Notes under the pieces: model-generated
The model's database searches: none
Told to the model about the DNA's origin: nothing
The model's input: only the letters and a program-made list of their open reading frames with translations
Made by a program: the position numbers and the translations under genes
From: Cupriavidus necator
Lineage (GTDB): Bacteria > Pseudomonadota > Gammaproteobacteria > Burkholderiales > Burkholderiaceae
Direction of reading: 5' to 3'
Assembly (NCBI GenBank): GCA_022041995.1
Contig: CP074381.1
Span: forward strand, 682,001-746,000
Length of the DNA: 64,000 nt
Shown here: positions 7,933-16,265 of the stretch, piece after piece
Position numbering within the stretch: position 1 is the stretch's first letter
Layout of the letters: every line of letters starts with the position of its first letter

Positions 7933-10356
7933 ATGTCCAATTTCATCGTCAAGAAAGTCGCCGTGCTGGGTGCCGGCGTCATGGGGGCGCAGATTGCCGC
8001 CCACCTGATCAATGCGCGCGTGCCCGTGGTGCTGTTCGACCTGCCTGCCAGGGAAGGCCCCAAGAACGGCATCGCGCTGCGCGCCATCGAGAACCTGAAG
8101 AAGCTCTCGCCCGCGCCGCTGGGCATCAAGGAAGAGGCCGGCCTGATCCAGGCGGCCAACTACGAGGACGACATCGCGCTGCTCAAGGAATGCGACCTGG
8201 TGATCGAGGCGATCGCCGAGCGCATGGACTGGAAGCACGACCTGTACCAGAAGGTCGCGTCGCACCTGGCCTCGCACGCGATCTTCGCGACCAACACCTC
8301 GGGCCTGTCGATCACCGCGCTGTCCGACGGGTTTGATGCGGACCTGAAGTCGCGCTTCTGCGGCGTGCACTTCTTCAACCCGCCGCGCTACATGCACCTG
8401 GTCGAGCTGATCCCGACCGCGACCACGCAGCCGCAGATCCTGGACCAGCTCGAAGCCTTCCTGACCACCACGCTCGGCAAGGGCGTGGTGCGCGCCAAGG
8501 ACACGCCCAACTTCATCGCCAACCGCGTCGGCATCTTCTCGATCCTGGCCGTGTTTGCCGAAGCCGAGAAGTTCGGCATCCCGTTCGACGTGGTCGATGA
8601 CCTGACCGGCTCCAAGCTGGGCCGCGCCAAGTCCGCCACGTTCCGCACCGCGGACGTGGTCGGCCTGGACACCATGGCGCACGTGATCAAGACCATGCAG
8701 GACACCCTGCACGACGATCCGTTCGCACCGGTGTACAAGACCCCGGCCGTGCTCAAGGGCCTGGTCGATGCGGGCGCGCTGGGCCAGAAGACCGGCGCGG
8801 GCTTCTACAAGAAGGAAGGCAAGGCCATCAAGGTGCTCGACGCCAGGACCGGCCAGTATGTCGATGCCGGCAAGAAGGCCGACGAGATCGTGGTGCGCAT
8901 GCTGAAGAAGGATGCGGCCGAGCGCATCAAGCTGCTGCGCGAGTCGACCAACCCGCAGGCGCAGTTCCTGTGGGCAGTGTTCCGCGACGTGTTCCACTAT
9001 ATCGCTGTGTACCTGGAGCAGATCGCCGGTTCCGCCGCCGATATCGACCTGGCGATCCGCTGGGGCTTCGGCTGGAACTCGGGTCCGTTCGAAGACTGGC
9101 AGTCGGCCGGCTGGAAGCAGGTGGCCGAGTGGGTGAAGGAAGACGTGGAAGCCGGCAAGGCGCTGTCGGCCGCGCCGCTGCCGGCATGGGTATTCGAGGG
9201 CCCGGTGGCAGAGAACCAGGGCGTGCATGCCGCCGCTGGTTCGTGGTCGCCGGCGGCGCAGTCGTTCGTCGCGCGCAGCACGCTGCCGGTGTACCAGCGC
9301 CAGGCATTCCGTGCCGCGATCAAGGGCACTGCCGCGGCCGATCCGCGCAAGGCGGGCCGCACCGTCGAAGAGAACGACGCCGTGCGCATCTGGGTGAGCG
9401 AAGGCCAGGACGACGTGCTGGTGGTTTCGTTCAAGAGCAAGATGAACACCATCGGGCCGGACGTGATCGACGGCCTGACCCGCGCCATCGACCTGGCCGA
9501 AGCCGGTTACAAGGGCCTGGTGGTGTGGCAGCCGACCTCGCTGCAGCTGGGCGCCCCGGGTGGCCCGTTCTCTGCCGGCGCCAACCTTGAAGCGGCCATG
9601 CCCGCGTTCATGATGGGTGGCGCCAAGGGCATCGAGCCATTCGTGAAGAAGTTCCAGGACGGCATGATGCGCGTGAAGTACGCCTCGGTGCCGGTGGTGT
9701 CCGCGGCGTCCGGCATTGCACTGGGCGGCGGCTGCGAGCTGATGCTGCATTCGGCTGCGCGCGTGGCTGCGCTGGAAACGTATATCGGCCTGGTTGAAGT
9801 GGGCGTGGGCCTGGTGCCGGCCGGCGGCGGCCTGAAGGAAGCCGCGCTGGCGGCCGCACGCGCGGCACAGGCCGCCGGAAGTACCAACTACCTGCAGTTC
9901 CTGACCAGCCGCTTCCAGAGCGCGGCCATGGCCAAGGTCTCGGCCTCGGCGCTGGAAGCGCGCCAGATGGGCTACCTGCAGCCGTCCGACAGGATCGTCT
10001 TCAACGTGCATGAGCTGCTGTACGTGGCGCGGAACGAAGTGCGCGCGCTGGCCAGTGCCGGCTACCGCGCGCCGCTGCCGACGCTGGTCCCGGTGGCCGG
10101 CCGCTCCGGCATCGCCACCATCAAGGCATCGCTGGTCAATATGCGCGACGGCGGCTTTATCTCGGCGCACGATTTCCTGATCGCTTCGCGCATTGCAGAA
10201 GCCGTGTGCGGCGGCGACGTCGAGGCCGGTTCGCTGGTGAGCGAGGACTGGCTGCTGGCGCTGGAGCGCAAGGCCTTTGTCGATCTGCTCGGCACCGGCA
10301 AGACGCAGGAGCGCATCATGGGCATGCTGCAGACCGGCAAGCCGGTGCGTAACTAA
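7933..10356 (+). CDS. Bifunctional 3-hydroxyacyl-CoA dehydrogenase/enoyl-CoA hydratase (FadB'/FadN type)
   Basis: This 807-residue enzyme carries the second and third steps of beta-oxidation. The NAD-binding Rossmann motif GAGVMG is at residues 13-18 and two 3-hydroxyacyl-CoA dehydrogenase C-terminal domains follow. The crotonase fold lies at the C-terminal end (from about residue 480), with GIALGGGCELMLHSA near 595. This order, dehydrogenase first, is that of FadN-type proteins and the reverse of E. coli FadB. The ATG follows CAGGAGCGAGC closely. It is 25 bases upstream of the thiolase gene, with which it probably works as a complex. Confidence 0.92.
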   Translation: MSNFIVKKVAVLGAGVMGAQIAAHLINARVPVVLFDLPAREGPKNGIALRAIENLKKLSPAPLGIKEEAGLIQAANYEDDIALLKECDLVIEAIAERMDWKHDLYQKVASHLASHAIFATNTSGLSITALSDGFDADLKSRFCGVHFFNPPRYMHLVELIPTATTQPQILDQLEAFLTTTLGKGVVRAKDTPNFIANRVGIFSILAVFAEAEKFGIPFDVVDDLTGSKLGRAKSATFRTADVVGLDTMAHVIKTMQDTLHDDPFAPVYKTPAVLKGLVDAGALGQKTGAGFYKKEGKAIKVLDARTGQYVDAGKKADEIVVRMLKKDAAERIKLLRESTNPQAQFLWAVFRDVFHYIAVYLEQIAGSAADIDLAIRWGFGWNSGPFEDWQSAGWKQVAEWVKEDVEAGKALSAAPLPAWVFEGPVAENQGVHAAAGSWSPAAQSFVARSTLPVYQRQAFRAAIKGTAAADPRKAGRTVEENDAVRIWVSEGQDDVLVVSFKSKMNTIGPDVIDGLTRAIDLAEAGYKGLVVWQPTSLQLGAPGGPFSAGANLEAAMPAFMMGGAKGIEPFVKKFQDGMMRVKYASVPVVSAASGIALGGGCELMLHSAARVAALETYIGLVEVGVGLVPAGGGLKEAALAAARAAQAAGSTNYLQFLTSRFQSAAMAKVSASALEARQMGYLQPSDRIVFNVHELLYVARNEVRALASAGYRAPLPTLVPVAGRSGIATIKASLVNMRDGGFISAHDFLIASRIAEAVCGGDVEAGSLVSEDWLLALERKAFVDLLGTGKTQERIMGMLQTGKPVRN

Positions 10357-10380
10357 CAGGGCAAGCGAGGAACCGACATC

Positions 10381-11577
10381 ATGAAACAATTGCAAGACGC
10401 ATATATCGTTGCGGCCACCCGCTCGCCGATCGGCAAGGCCCCGAAGGGCGCGTTCAAGAACACGCGTCCCGACGACCTGCTGGCCACCATCCTGAAGGCT
10501 GCCGTGGCGCAGGTGCCGAACCTGGACCCGAAGCTGATCGAAGACGCCATCGTCGGCTGCGCGATTCCTGAAGCGCAGCAGGGCCTGAACGTGGCGCGCA
10601 TCGGCGCGCTGCTGTCGGGCCTGCCCAATACCGTGGGCGGCATTACCGTCAACCGCTTCTGTGCCTCGGGCGTGAGCGCGGTGGCGATGGCGGCCGACCG
10701 CATCCGCGTGGGCGAGTCCGACGTGATGATCGCCGCCGGCGTGGAATCGATGAGCATGGTGCCGATGATGGGCAACTCGCCATCGATGTCGCCGGAGATC
10801 TTCACCCGCGACGAGAACGTGGGCATCGCCTATGGCATGGGCCTGACTGCCGAGAAGGTGGCGCAGCAATGGCAGGTCAGCCGCGAGGACCAGGATGCGT
10901 TCTCGCTGGCCTCGCACCAGAAGGCCATCACCGCGCAGCAGGCCGGCGAGTTCAAGGACGAGATCACGCCGATCGAGGTCGTTGAGCGCTTCCCCGACCT
11001 CGCCAGCGGCCAGGTGAACGTGAAGACGCGCACGATCTCGCTGGATGAAGGCCCGCGCCCGGAGACCTCGCTGGAAGGCCTGGGCAAGCTGCGCCCGGTG
11101 TTTGCCAGCAAGGGCAGCGTCACCGCCGGCAACAGCTCGCAGACCTCCGACGGCGCCGGCGCGCTGATCCTGGTTTCGGAAAAGATCCTCAAGCAGTTCA
11201 ACCTGGTGCCGCTGGCGCGCTTCGTCTCGTTCGCGGTGCGCGGCGTGCCGCCCGAGATCATGGGCATCGGCCCCAAGGAAGCGATTCCGGCGGCGCTGAA
11301 GGCCGCGGGGCTGACCCAGGACCAGCTCGACTGGATCGAACTGAACGAAGCCTTTGCCGCGCAGTCGCTGGCAGTGATGCGCGACCTGCAACTGGATCCG
11401 GCCAAGGTCAACCGCATGGGCGGCGCGATTGCGCTGGGCCACCCGCTGGGTGCCACCGGTGCGATCCGTTCGGCCACGGTGGTGCACGCGCTGCGCCGCC
11501 ACAACCTGAAGTACGGCATGGTGACCATGTGCGTTGGCACGGGCATGGGCGCAGCAGGTATCTTCGAGCGCGTCTGA
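10381..11577 (+). CDS. Acetyl-CoA C-acyltransferase (3-ketoacyl-CoA thiolase)
   Basis: This 398-residue thiolase cleaves 3-ketoacyl-CoA to acetyl-CoA and a shortened acyl-CoA. The nucleophilic cysteine is C94 (NRFCASGVSA), the catalytic histidine is H354 (GHPLGATGA) and the second cysteine is C384 (MCVGTGMG). The start at 10381 follows GAGGAACC. It completes the cycle with the two genes upstream. Its length and motifs fit the degradative type; an acetoacetyl-CoA (biosynthetic) preference cannot be excluded, but the operon argues for beta-oxidation. Confidence 0.93.
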   Translation: MKQLQDAYIVAATRSPIGKAPKGAFKNTRPDDLLATILKAAVAQVPNLDPKLIEDAIVGCAIPEAQQGLNVARIGALLSGLPNTVGGITVNRFCASGVSAVAMAADRIRVGESDVMIAAGVESMSMVPMMGNSPSMSPEIFTRDENVGIAYGMGLTAEKVAQQWQVSREDQDAFSLASHQKAITAQQAGEFKDEITPIEVVERFPDLASGQVNVKTRTISLDEGPRPETSLEGLGKLRPVFASKGSVTAGNSSQTSDGAGALILVSEKILKQFNLVPLARFVSFAVRGVPPEIMGIGPKEAIPAALKAAGLTQDQLDWIELNEAFAAQSLAVMRDLQLDPAKVNRMGGAIALGHPLGATGAIRSATVVHALRRHNLKYGMVTMCVGTGMGAAGIFERV

Positions 11578-11585
11578 ACGCGCCT

Positions 11586-11613
11586 GCGGGACGGTTCCTC
11601 GGAACTGTCCCGC
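11586..11613 (+). terminator. Hairpin after the thiolase gene, weak T-run
   Basis: A long stem (GCGGGACGGTTC at 11586-11597 with GAACTGTCCCGC at 11602-11613, one G-T pair) has a four-base loop, nine bases after the thiolase stop. Only CCCTTCTG follows, so read-through into degV is likely. Confidence 0.55.
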
Positions 11614-11661
11614 CCTTCTGTCAGGTGAAGAAAGCAGTACCGGCAGCAGCCTTCCCTTCGG

Positions 11662-11760
11662 GTTCAAGCCAGGCGCGGCGCATGCGTCGTTACGGGCCTT
11701 GACCTTGGAATGACCAAGGCCGGCGGCCCGCGCCTAGCCTGCGCCGCGCCTGGCTTGAAC
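11662..11760. repeat. 99-bp nested inverted-repeat element
   Basis: The element starts and ends with perfect 21-base inverted arms (11662-11682 and 11740-11760), each with GTTCAAGCC at its outer edge. Between them lies a second perfect hairpin, CCTTGG-AATGA-CCAAGG (11703-11719). The whole can fold into one long stem with an inner stem. It lies 45 bases before degV. No coding sequence or known insertion-sequence end is apparent, so it may be a small non-autonomous mobile or dispersed repeat, or an RNA structure between operon segments. Confidence 0.7.
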
Positions 11761-11805
11761 GCGTCTCCTTCTTCATGGTGAAACGGGTTCTGTGGAGACA
11801 ACAAT

Positions 11806-12762
11806 ATGCAGGAGACAGCCATCCTGGCTGATGCCGCGTGCGATCTGCCGCGCGACGTCATGGCCCAGCTGAAGGTCCACACGATTCCGTTCCGCATCCG
11901 CGCGGGCGAGCATTTCGTCGCCGATACGCGCGATGAAGACGCGCTGCCCACGCTCTACCAGCGATACCTGGTCGGCCGGCAGGACCACTACGCCGAATCG
12001 ATCCCGCTGCTCGAGCGCGAGCTGGAAGAACACCTGCTGCACAACGTGGTGGCCCACTGCGACCGCGCCATCCTGTTCACCATCGCCAGTTCGCGCAGCA
12101 AGCTGTATGCGCATGCCACCGGCGCGGTGATCGGCACCGTGGCGCGCAGCGTGCGCCTGCGCAAGGAAGCCGGGCGCACCGGCCTGTTCGACCTGACCGT
12201 GGTCGACACCGGCGCGATCGGGCCGGGCCAGGCGCTGATCGTGCGTGAAGCCGCGCGCATGGCGGCCGCCGGCGCCAGCCCCCAAGCGGTGCAGGTAGCG
12301 GTCGAGACGCGCCTGCGCGATGCCGCCCATATGTTCCTGGTGCCCGACGAGCTGCTCTACATGTACACCCGCGCGCGCCAGAAGGGCGAGGGCAGCATCA
12401 CTTGGGGGCGCTATGTGATGGGCAGCGCCTTCAATATCCGTCCGGTGGTGCGCATGCACCGCGGGCACACCGACGCCATCGCCAAGGCGCGCGGCTCCGA
12501 GGAAGGTGCGCGCCGCGTGCTGCAGCATGCAGAGCAATGCATCCGCGGCGGCGACCTGATGGTGCCGGCGATCTCTGTCTGCTATGCCGGCCCGCTCGAC
12601 GCCGTGCGCGCGATGCCGGCCTTCCAGTCGCTGGAGCGCACCGCGCGCGGCCAGGGCGTGGCGCTGATGCTGGCGCCGATGAGCCTGACGGTGGCGCTGA
12701 ATGTCGGCGCGCGCGCGTTCGGGCTGAGCTATCTTTCCGAATCGCCGCCGCCTTTTGAATAA
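11806..12762 (+). CDS. DegV family protein, putative fatty-acid binding
   Basis: This 318-residue protein has the DegV layout: an N-terminal ILADAACDLP strand-loop, LKVHTIPFRI shortly after, an ILFTIASSRSKLY segment in the middle and a C-terminal domain ending in VALNVGARAFGLSY. DegV proteins bind a fatty acid; in Gram-positive bacteria the FakB members present it to a kinase. The recognisable DegV serine segment (SSRSKLY) is present. No FakA-type kinase is seen in the window. Its position between the thiolase and enoyl-CoA hydratase genes supports a role in handling free fatty acids, which is an inference. The start is ATG with AGACAACAAT upstream. Confidence 0.75.
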   Translation: MQETAILADAACDLPRDVMAQLKVHTIPFRIRAGEHFVADTRDEDALPTLYQRYLVGRQDHYAESIPLLERELEEHLLHNVVAHCDRAILFTIASSRSKLYAHATGAVIGTVARSVRLRKEAGRTGLFDLTVVDTGAIGPGQALIVREAARMAAAGASPQAVQVAVETRLRDAAHMFLVPDELLYMYTRARQKGEGSITWGRYVMGSAFNIRPVVRMHRGHTDAIAKARGSEEGARRVLQHAEQCIRGGDLMVPAISVCYAGPLDAVRAMPAFQSLERTARGQGVALMLAPMSLTVALNVGARAFGLSYLSESPPPFE

Positions 12763-12796
12763 CCCTCCAAGCAATGCATCCACAGACGAGGACACC

Positions 12797-13573
12797 ATGA
12801 GCATCCGCACCGGCATCGAGCAGGGCATCCTGACCATCGAGTTCGACCGTATCGACAAGAAGAACGCCATTACCGCGGCGATGTACCAGGCCATGGCCGA
12901 CGCCCTGCGCGCGGCCGAGACCGACCGCACCGTGCGCGCCATCCTGCTGCGCGGCAAGCCAGAGATCTTTACCGCCGGCAACGACCTGGAAGACTTCATG
13001 CAGCGCCCGCCTGCCGCGGGCGAAGGCGCCGAGCAGGCGCCGGTGTTCCAGTTCCTCTACCAGATCAGCCACGCCACCAAGCCGATCGTGGCAGCCGTCA
13101 GCGGTGCCGCGGTCGGGGTGGGCACGACCATGCTGCTGCATTGCGACCTGGTCTATGCGTCCGATACGGCCAAGCTGTCGCTGCCGTTCGTGCAACTGGG
13201 CCTGTGCCCCGAGGCAGCCTCGAGCTTGTTGCTGCCGCGGCTGGTCGGCTACCAGCGCGCGGCCGAGAAGCTGCTGCTGGGCGAAGCCTTCAGCGCGCAA
13301 GAGGCGCTGGAGATCGGGCTCGTGACGCGGGTGCTGCCAGTGGCCGAACTGCACGACTTTGCCCTGCAGCAGGCGCGCAAGCTGGCGGCCCTGCCGGCGT
13401 CCTCGCTGCGCGAGACCAAGCGGCTGATGAAGGCGGGGGATATGGCGGCGGTGGAAAAGCAGATGGCCGACGAGGGCGCGGTGTTCCGCAGGATGCTGGC
13501 GGCGCCGGAGGCGAAAGAGGCGTTTGCTGCCTTCTTCCAGAAGCGCAAGCCGGATTTTACGAAATTCGAGTAG
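12797..13573 (+). CDS. Enoyl-CoA hydratase/isomerase family protein
   Basis: This 258-residue crotonase-fold enzyme has an oxyanion-hole segment IFTAGNDLEDF at about 55-65 and a second, AAVSGAAVGVGTTMLLHCD, at about 96-114. It probably hydrates or isomerises enoyl-CoA intermediates, adding to the hydratase domain of FadB'. The ATG at 12797 with GACGAGGACA upstream is chosen over a longer TTG-started frame. The C-terminus KPDFTKFE matches many beta-proteobacterial members. It is the last gene of the tetR-led operon and is followed by a strong bidirectional terminator. Confidence 0.88.
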   Translation: MSIRTGIEQGILTIEFDRIDKKNAITAAMYQAMADALRAAETDRTVRAILLRGKPEIFTAGNDLEDFMQRPPAAGEGAEQAPVFQFLYQISHATKPIVAAVSGAAVGVGTTMLLHCDLVYASDTAKLSLPFVQLGLCPEAASSLLLPRLVGYQRAAEKLLLGEAFSAQEALEIGLVTRVLPVAELHDFALQQARKLAALPASSLRETKRLMKAGDMAAVEKQMADEGAVFRRMLAAPEAKEAFAAFFQKRKPDFTKFE

Positions 13574-13593
13574 GCCGGCCGGAGCCCCGGAAA

Positions 13594-13631
13594 GGAAAAA
13601 AGCCGCCTGCTTTTACGCAGGCGGCTTTTTG
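13594..13631. terminator. Bidirectional intrinsic terminator
   Basis: The stem AGCCGCCTGC (13601-13610) pairs with GCAGGCGGCT (13617-13626) around a six-base loop. An A-run lies on the left and a T-run on the right. It therefore serves both the enoyl-CoA hydratase gene and the convergent thioesterase gene. Confidence 0.9.
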
Positions 13632-13650
13632 CAATCGGGGGCGAAGGCGC

Positions 13651-14055
13651 TCAAGCCGACGGCAACACCCGCGGCTGCCGCGATTCATCCGTCGCCACAT
13701 ACGTCAGCGTGGCCTCGGTCACCTTGACGATCTCATTGCTGTGGCGCATCCGTTGCGCATAGACCTCGACCGACACCGTGATCGAGGTACGGCCGGTCTT
13801 GACGATGTCCGCATAAAAGCTGACCAGGTCGCCAACGAACACCGGATGCTTGAACAGGAAGGAGTTGACCGCGACGGTGGCCACGCGGCCCTGGGCGCGT
13901 TCCACCGCCGGGATCGAGCCGGCGATATCCACCTGCGCCATGATCCAGCCCCCGAACACGTCGCCGTGCACATTGGCGTCGGCGGGCATGGGCACCACGC
14001 GCAGAGCGGGATTCTTGCCGGCGGGCAGGGCGGGGACGGTGTGGGGAGCGTTCAT
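13651..14055 (-). CDS. Acyl-CoA thioesterase, YciA-like hotdog fold
   Basis: This 134-residue hotdog-fold thioesterase hydrolyses acyl-CoA. The signature NVHGDVFGGWIMAQVD at about 28-43 contains the conserved catalytic N, GG and D of the YciA/BFIT group. The start MNAPHTVPAL is chosen because the fold begins there; an in-frame extension upstream is not conserved in character. It is convergent with the beta-oxidation operon, so it may release free acids or CoA when the operon is active. It is divergent from the ABC exporter with 108 bases between them. Confidence 0.85.
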   Translation of the reverse strand: MNAPHTVPALPAGKNPALRVVPMPADANVHGDVFGGWIMAQVDIAGSIPAVERAQGRVATVAVNSFLFKHPVFVGDLVSFYADIVKTGRTSITVSVEVYAQRMRHSNEIVKVTEATLTYVATDESRQPRVLPSA

Positions 14056-14163
14056 GACGGTGTGTGGTGGACTGCGGAAGGAGGCGGGGCGGGGCGAAAG
14101 ACCCTTCGCCTGCCACGTAATGCGAACTCTGCGACAATCGTGCATTGGCCTGAATTCTAACGT

Positions 14164-16062
14164 ATGCGCCGCTATTCCACGACCGCTGAGCCGGCCCCCG
14201 CTCCTGCTTCAAACACGCTCTTTCCCGGTCAGCGCGCGCCGCGCAGCGACTGGCAGACGGTGCGCAACCTGCTGCCCTACGTCTGGCACTACAAGTGGCG
14301 CGTGATGCTGGCGCTGGCGTGCCTGGTGTCCGCCAAGGTGGCCAACCTGGGCGTGCCGGTGCTGATGAAGCAGCTGATCGACAGCATGAACCTGCAACCG
14401 GGCGATCCGCGCGCGCTGCTGGCGGTGCCGGTGGGGCTGATCGTTGCCTACGGGCTGCTGCGGCTGTCGGCGACGCTGTTCACCGAGTTGCGGGAGATGC
14501 TCTTTTCCAAGGTCACGCAGAGCGCGGTGCGCGAGATCGCGCTGCAGGTGTTCCGGCACCTGCACGCGCTGTCGCTGCGTTTCCACCTGGACCGGCAGAC
14601 CGGCGGCATGAGCCGCGACATCGAGCGCGGCACGCGCGGCATCCAGTCGCTGATCTCGTATTCGCTGTACAGCATCCTGCCCACGCTGGTGGAAATGGGG
14701 CTGGTGATCGGCTTCTTTATCCTGCACTACGACATCTGGTTCGCGGCCATCACCGGCTGCGCGCTGTTGGGCTATATCGTCTTCACCATCGTGGTGACCG
14801 AGTGGCGCACGCATTTCCGCCGCCGCATGAACGAGCTGGATTCGCGCGCCAACCAGAAGGCGATCGATTCCCTGCTCAACTTCGAGACCGTCAAGTACTT
14901 CGGCAATGAAGAGTATGAAGCGCAGCGCTACGACGAGAACCTGCGCAAGTACCGCACCGCCGCAATCCGCTCGCAGAATTCGCTGTCGTTCCTGAACTTC
15001 GGCCAGCAGACCATCATCGCATTGGGGCTGATCCTGATCCTGTGGCGCGCCACCGTGGGCGTGGTCGACGGCAAGCTCACGCTGGGCGACCTGGTGCTGG
15101 TCAATACGCTCATGATCCAGCTCTATATCCCGCTGAACTTCCTTGGCGTGATCTACCGCGAGATCAAGCAGGCCACCACCGACATGGACCGCATGTTCGT
15201 GCTTCTGGGCACCAACCAGGAGGTGGCCGACGCGCCTGGCGCGCAGCCGCTGCAGGTGAACGGCGCGCAGGTGCGTTTTCGCGACGTGCGCTTCAGCTAT
15301 GAGCCGGACCGGCTGATCCTGGACGGCGTGGACTTCACCATCGCGGCGGGCACCACCACCGCGGTGGTGGGGCACAGCGGCTCGGGCAAGTCGACGCTGG
15401 CGCGGCTGTTGTTCCGCTTCTATGACGTCAACGGCGGCGCCATCGAGATCGACGGCCAGGACATCCGCACGATCACGCAGGACAGCCTGCGCCGCGCCAT
15501 CGGCATCGTGCCGCAGGACACCGTGCTGTTCAACGACAGCATCTTCTACAACATCGCCTACGGCCGGCCCGACGCCAGCCGCGACGAGGTCATCGCCGCC
15601 GCGCGCGCCGCGCAGATCGACACCTTTATCCGCGAGCTGCCGCAGGGCTACGACACCCCGGTGGGCGAGCGCGGCCTGAAGCTGTCCGGCGGCGAGAAGC
15701 AGCGCGTGGCGATCGCGCGCACGCTGCTGAAGAACCCGCCGGTGCTGGTCTTCGACGAAGCCACCTCGGCGCTGGATTCACGCACCGAGCAGGCGATCCA
15801 GGCCGAGCTGATGCGGCTGGCGCAGAACCGCACCACGCTGCTGATCGCGCACCGGCTGTCCACCGTCGTGCATGCCGACCAGATCCTGGTGATGGACCAC
15901 GGCCGCATCGTCGAGCGCGGCACCCATGCCGAACTGATGCGCGCGCGTGGCCGCTATGCCGAGATGTGGGACATCCAGGCGCGCGCCGCCGCCAAGGGCG
16001 GCGAAGCCGTGAGCGCGGACGCGCTGGCACTCGATGTGGGCGACGCCACGCAGGACGCCTGA
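14164..16062 (+). CDS. Atm1-type ABC exporter (fused permease and ATPase)
   Basis: This 632-residue half-transporter has six membrane helices (residues about 45-330) followed by an ATPase domain. Walker A is GHSGSGKST near 403, the signature is LSGGEKQR, and Walker B with D-loop is VLVFDEATSALD. It resembles the Atm1/HMT family, whose bacterial members export glutathione conjugates or metal-loaded thiols from the cytoplasm. The N-terminal 30 residues are polar. It probably works as a homodimer. The substrate is not determined by sequence, and heavy-metal or glutathione-persulfide export is the family expectation. Confidence 0.85.
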   Translation: MRRYSTTAEPAPAPASNTLFPGQRAPRSDWQTVRNLLPYVWHYKWRVMLALACLVSAKVANLGVPVLMKQLIDSMNLQPGDPRALLAVPVGLIVAYGLLRLSATLFTELREMLFSKVTQSAVREIALQVFRHLHALSLRFHLDRQTGGMSRDIERGTRGIQSLISYSLYSILPTLVEMGLVIGFFILHYDIWFAAITGCALLGYIVFTIVVTEWRTHFRRRMNELDSRANQKAIDSLLNFETVKYFGNEEYEAQRYDENLRKYRTAAIRSQNSLSFLNFGQQTIIALGLILILWRATVGVVDGKLTLGDLVLVNTLMIQLYIPLNFLGVIYREIKQATTDMDRMFVLLGTNQEVADAPGAQPLQVNGAQVRFRDVRFSYEPDRLILDGVDFTIAAGTTTAVVGHSGSGKSTLARLLFRFYDVNGGAIEIDGQDIRTITQDSLRRAIGIVPQDTVLFNDSIFYNIAYGRPDASRDEVIAAARAAQIDTFIRELPQGYDTPVGERGLKLSGGEKQRVAIARTLLKNPPVLVFDEATSALDSRTEQAIQAELMRLAQNRTTLLIAHRLSTVVHADQILVMDHGRIVERGTHAELMRARGRYAEMWDIQARAAAKGGEAVSADALALDVGDATQDA

Positions 16063-16107
16063 CGGGACTGCGTTCTCCTGCATCCACGTGCACCAAGGGT
16101 GGCGGGC

Positions 16108-16119
16108 ATTGTCGACAAT
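16108..16119. promoter_or_regulatory. Perfect palindrome, candidate GntR-type operator
   Basis: ATTGTCGACAAT is a perfect 12-base palindrome with the GT-N2-AC core common to sites of the GntR/FadR family. It lies 147 bases before the importer start. A direct repeat CGGCAATCGC (16140-16149 and 16167-16176) lies between it and the gene and may be a second control element. No GntR gene is present in the window. Confidence 0.4.
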
Positions 16120-16265
16120 CATTGCCGACGATACCGCTGCGGCAATCGCCTCGCACGTTTTTGGGTCGGCAATCGCTTGCGGGCACGCCCTGAAACGGGG
16201 CTTCAAAACCTGGCACGTCCCTTGCGGACGACTCTTTCCGAGATCACGGTCAACGGAGAGAGTCC

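Noticed and set aside
7906..11667. A 1253-codon open frame on the minus strand across fadB' and the thiolase
   Set aside because: It is a shadow frame caused by G/C-biased third positions. The plus-strand genes carry complete catalytic motifs and proper ribosome sites.
11662..11760. Integron attC site
   Set aside because: The outer ends read GTTCAAG...CTTGAAC, the wrong polarity for attC core sites, and no integrase or cassette array is present.
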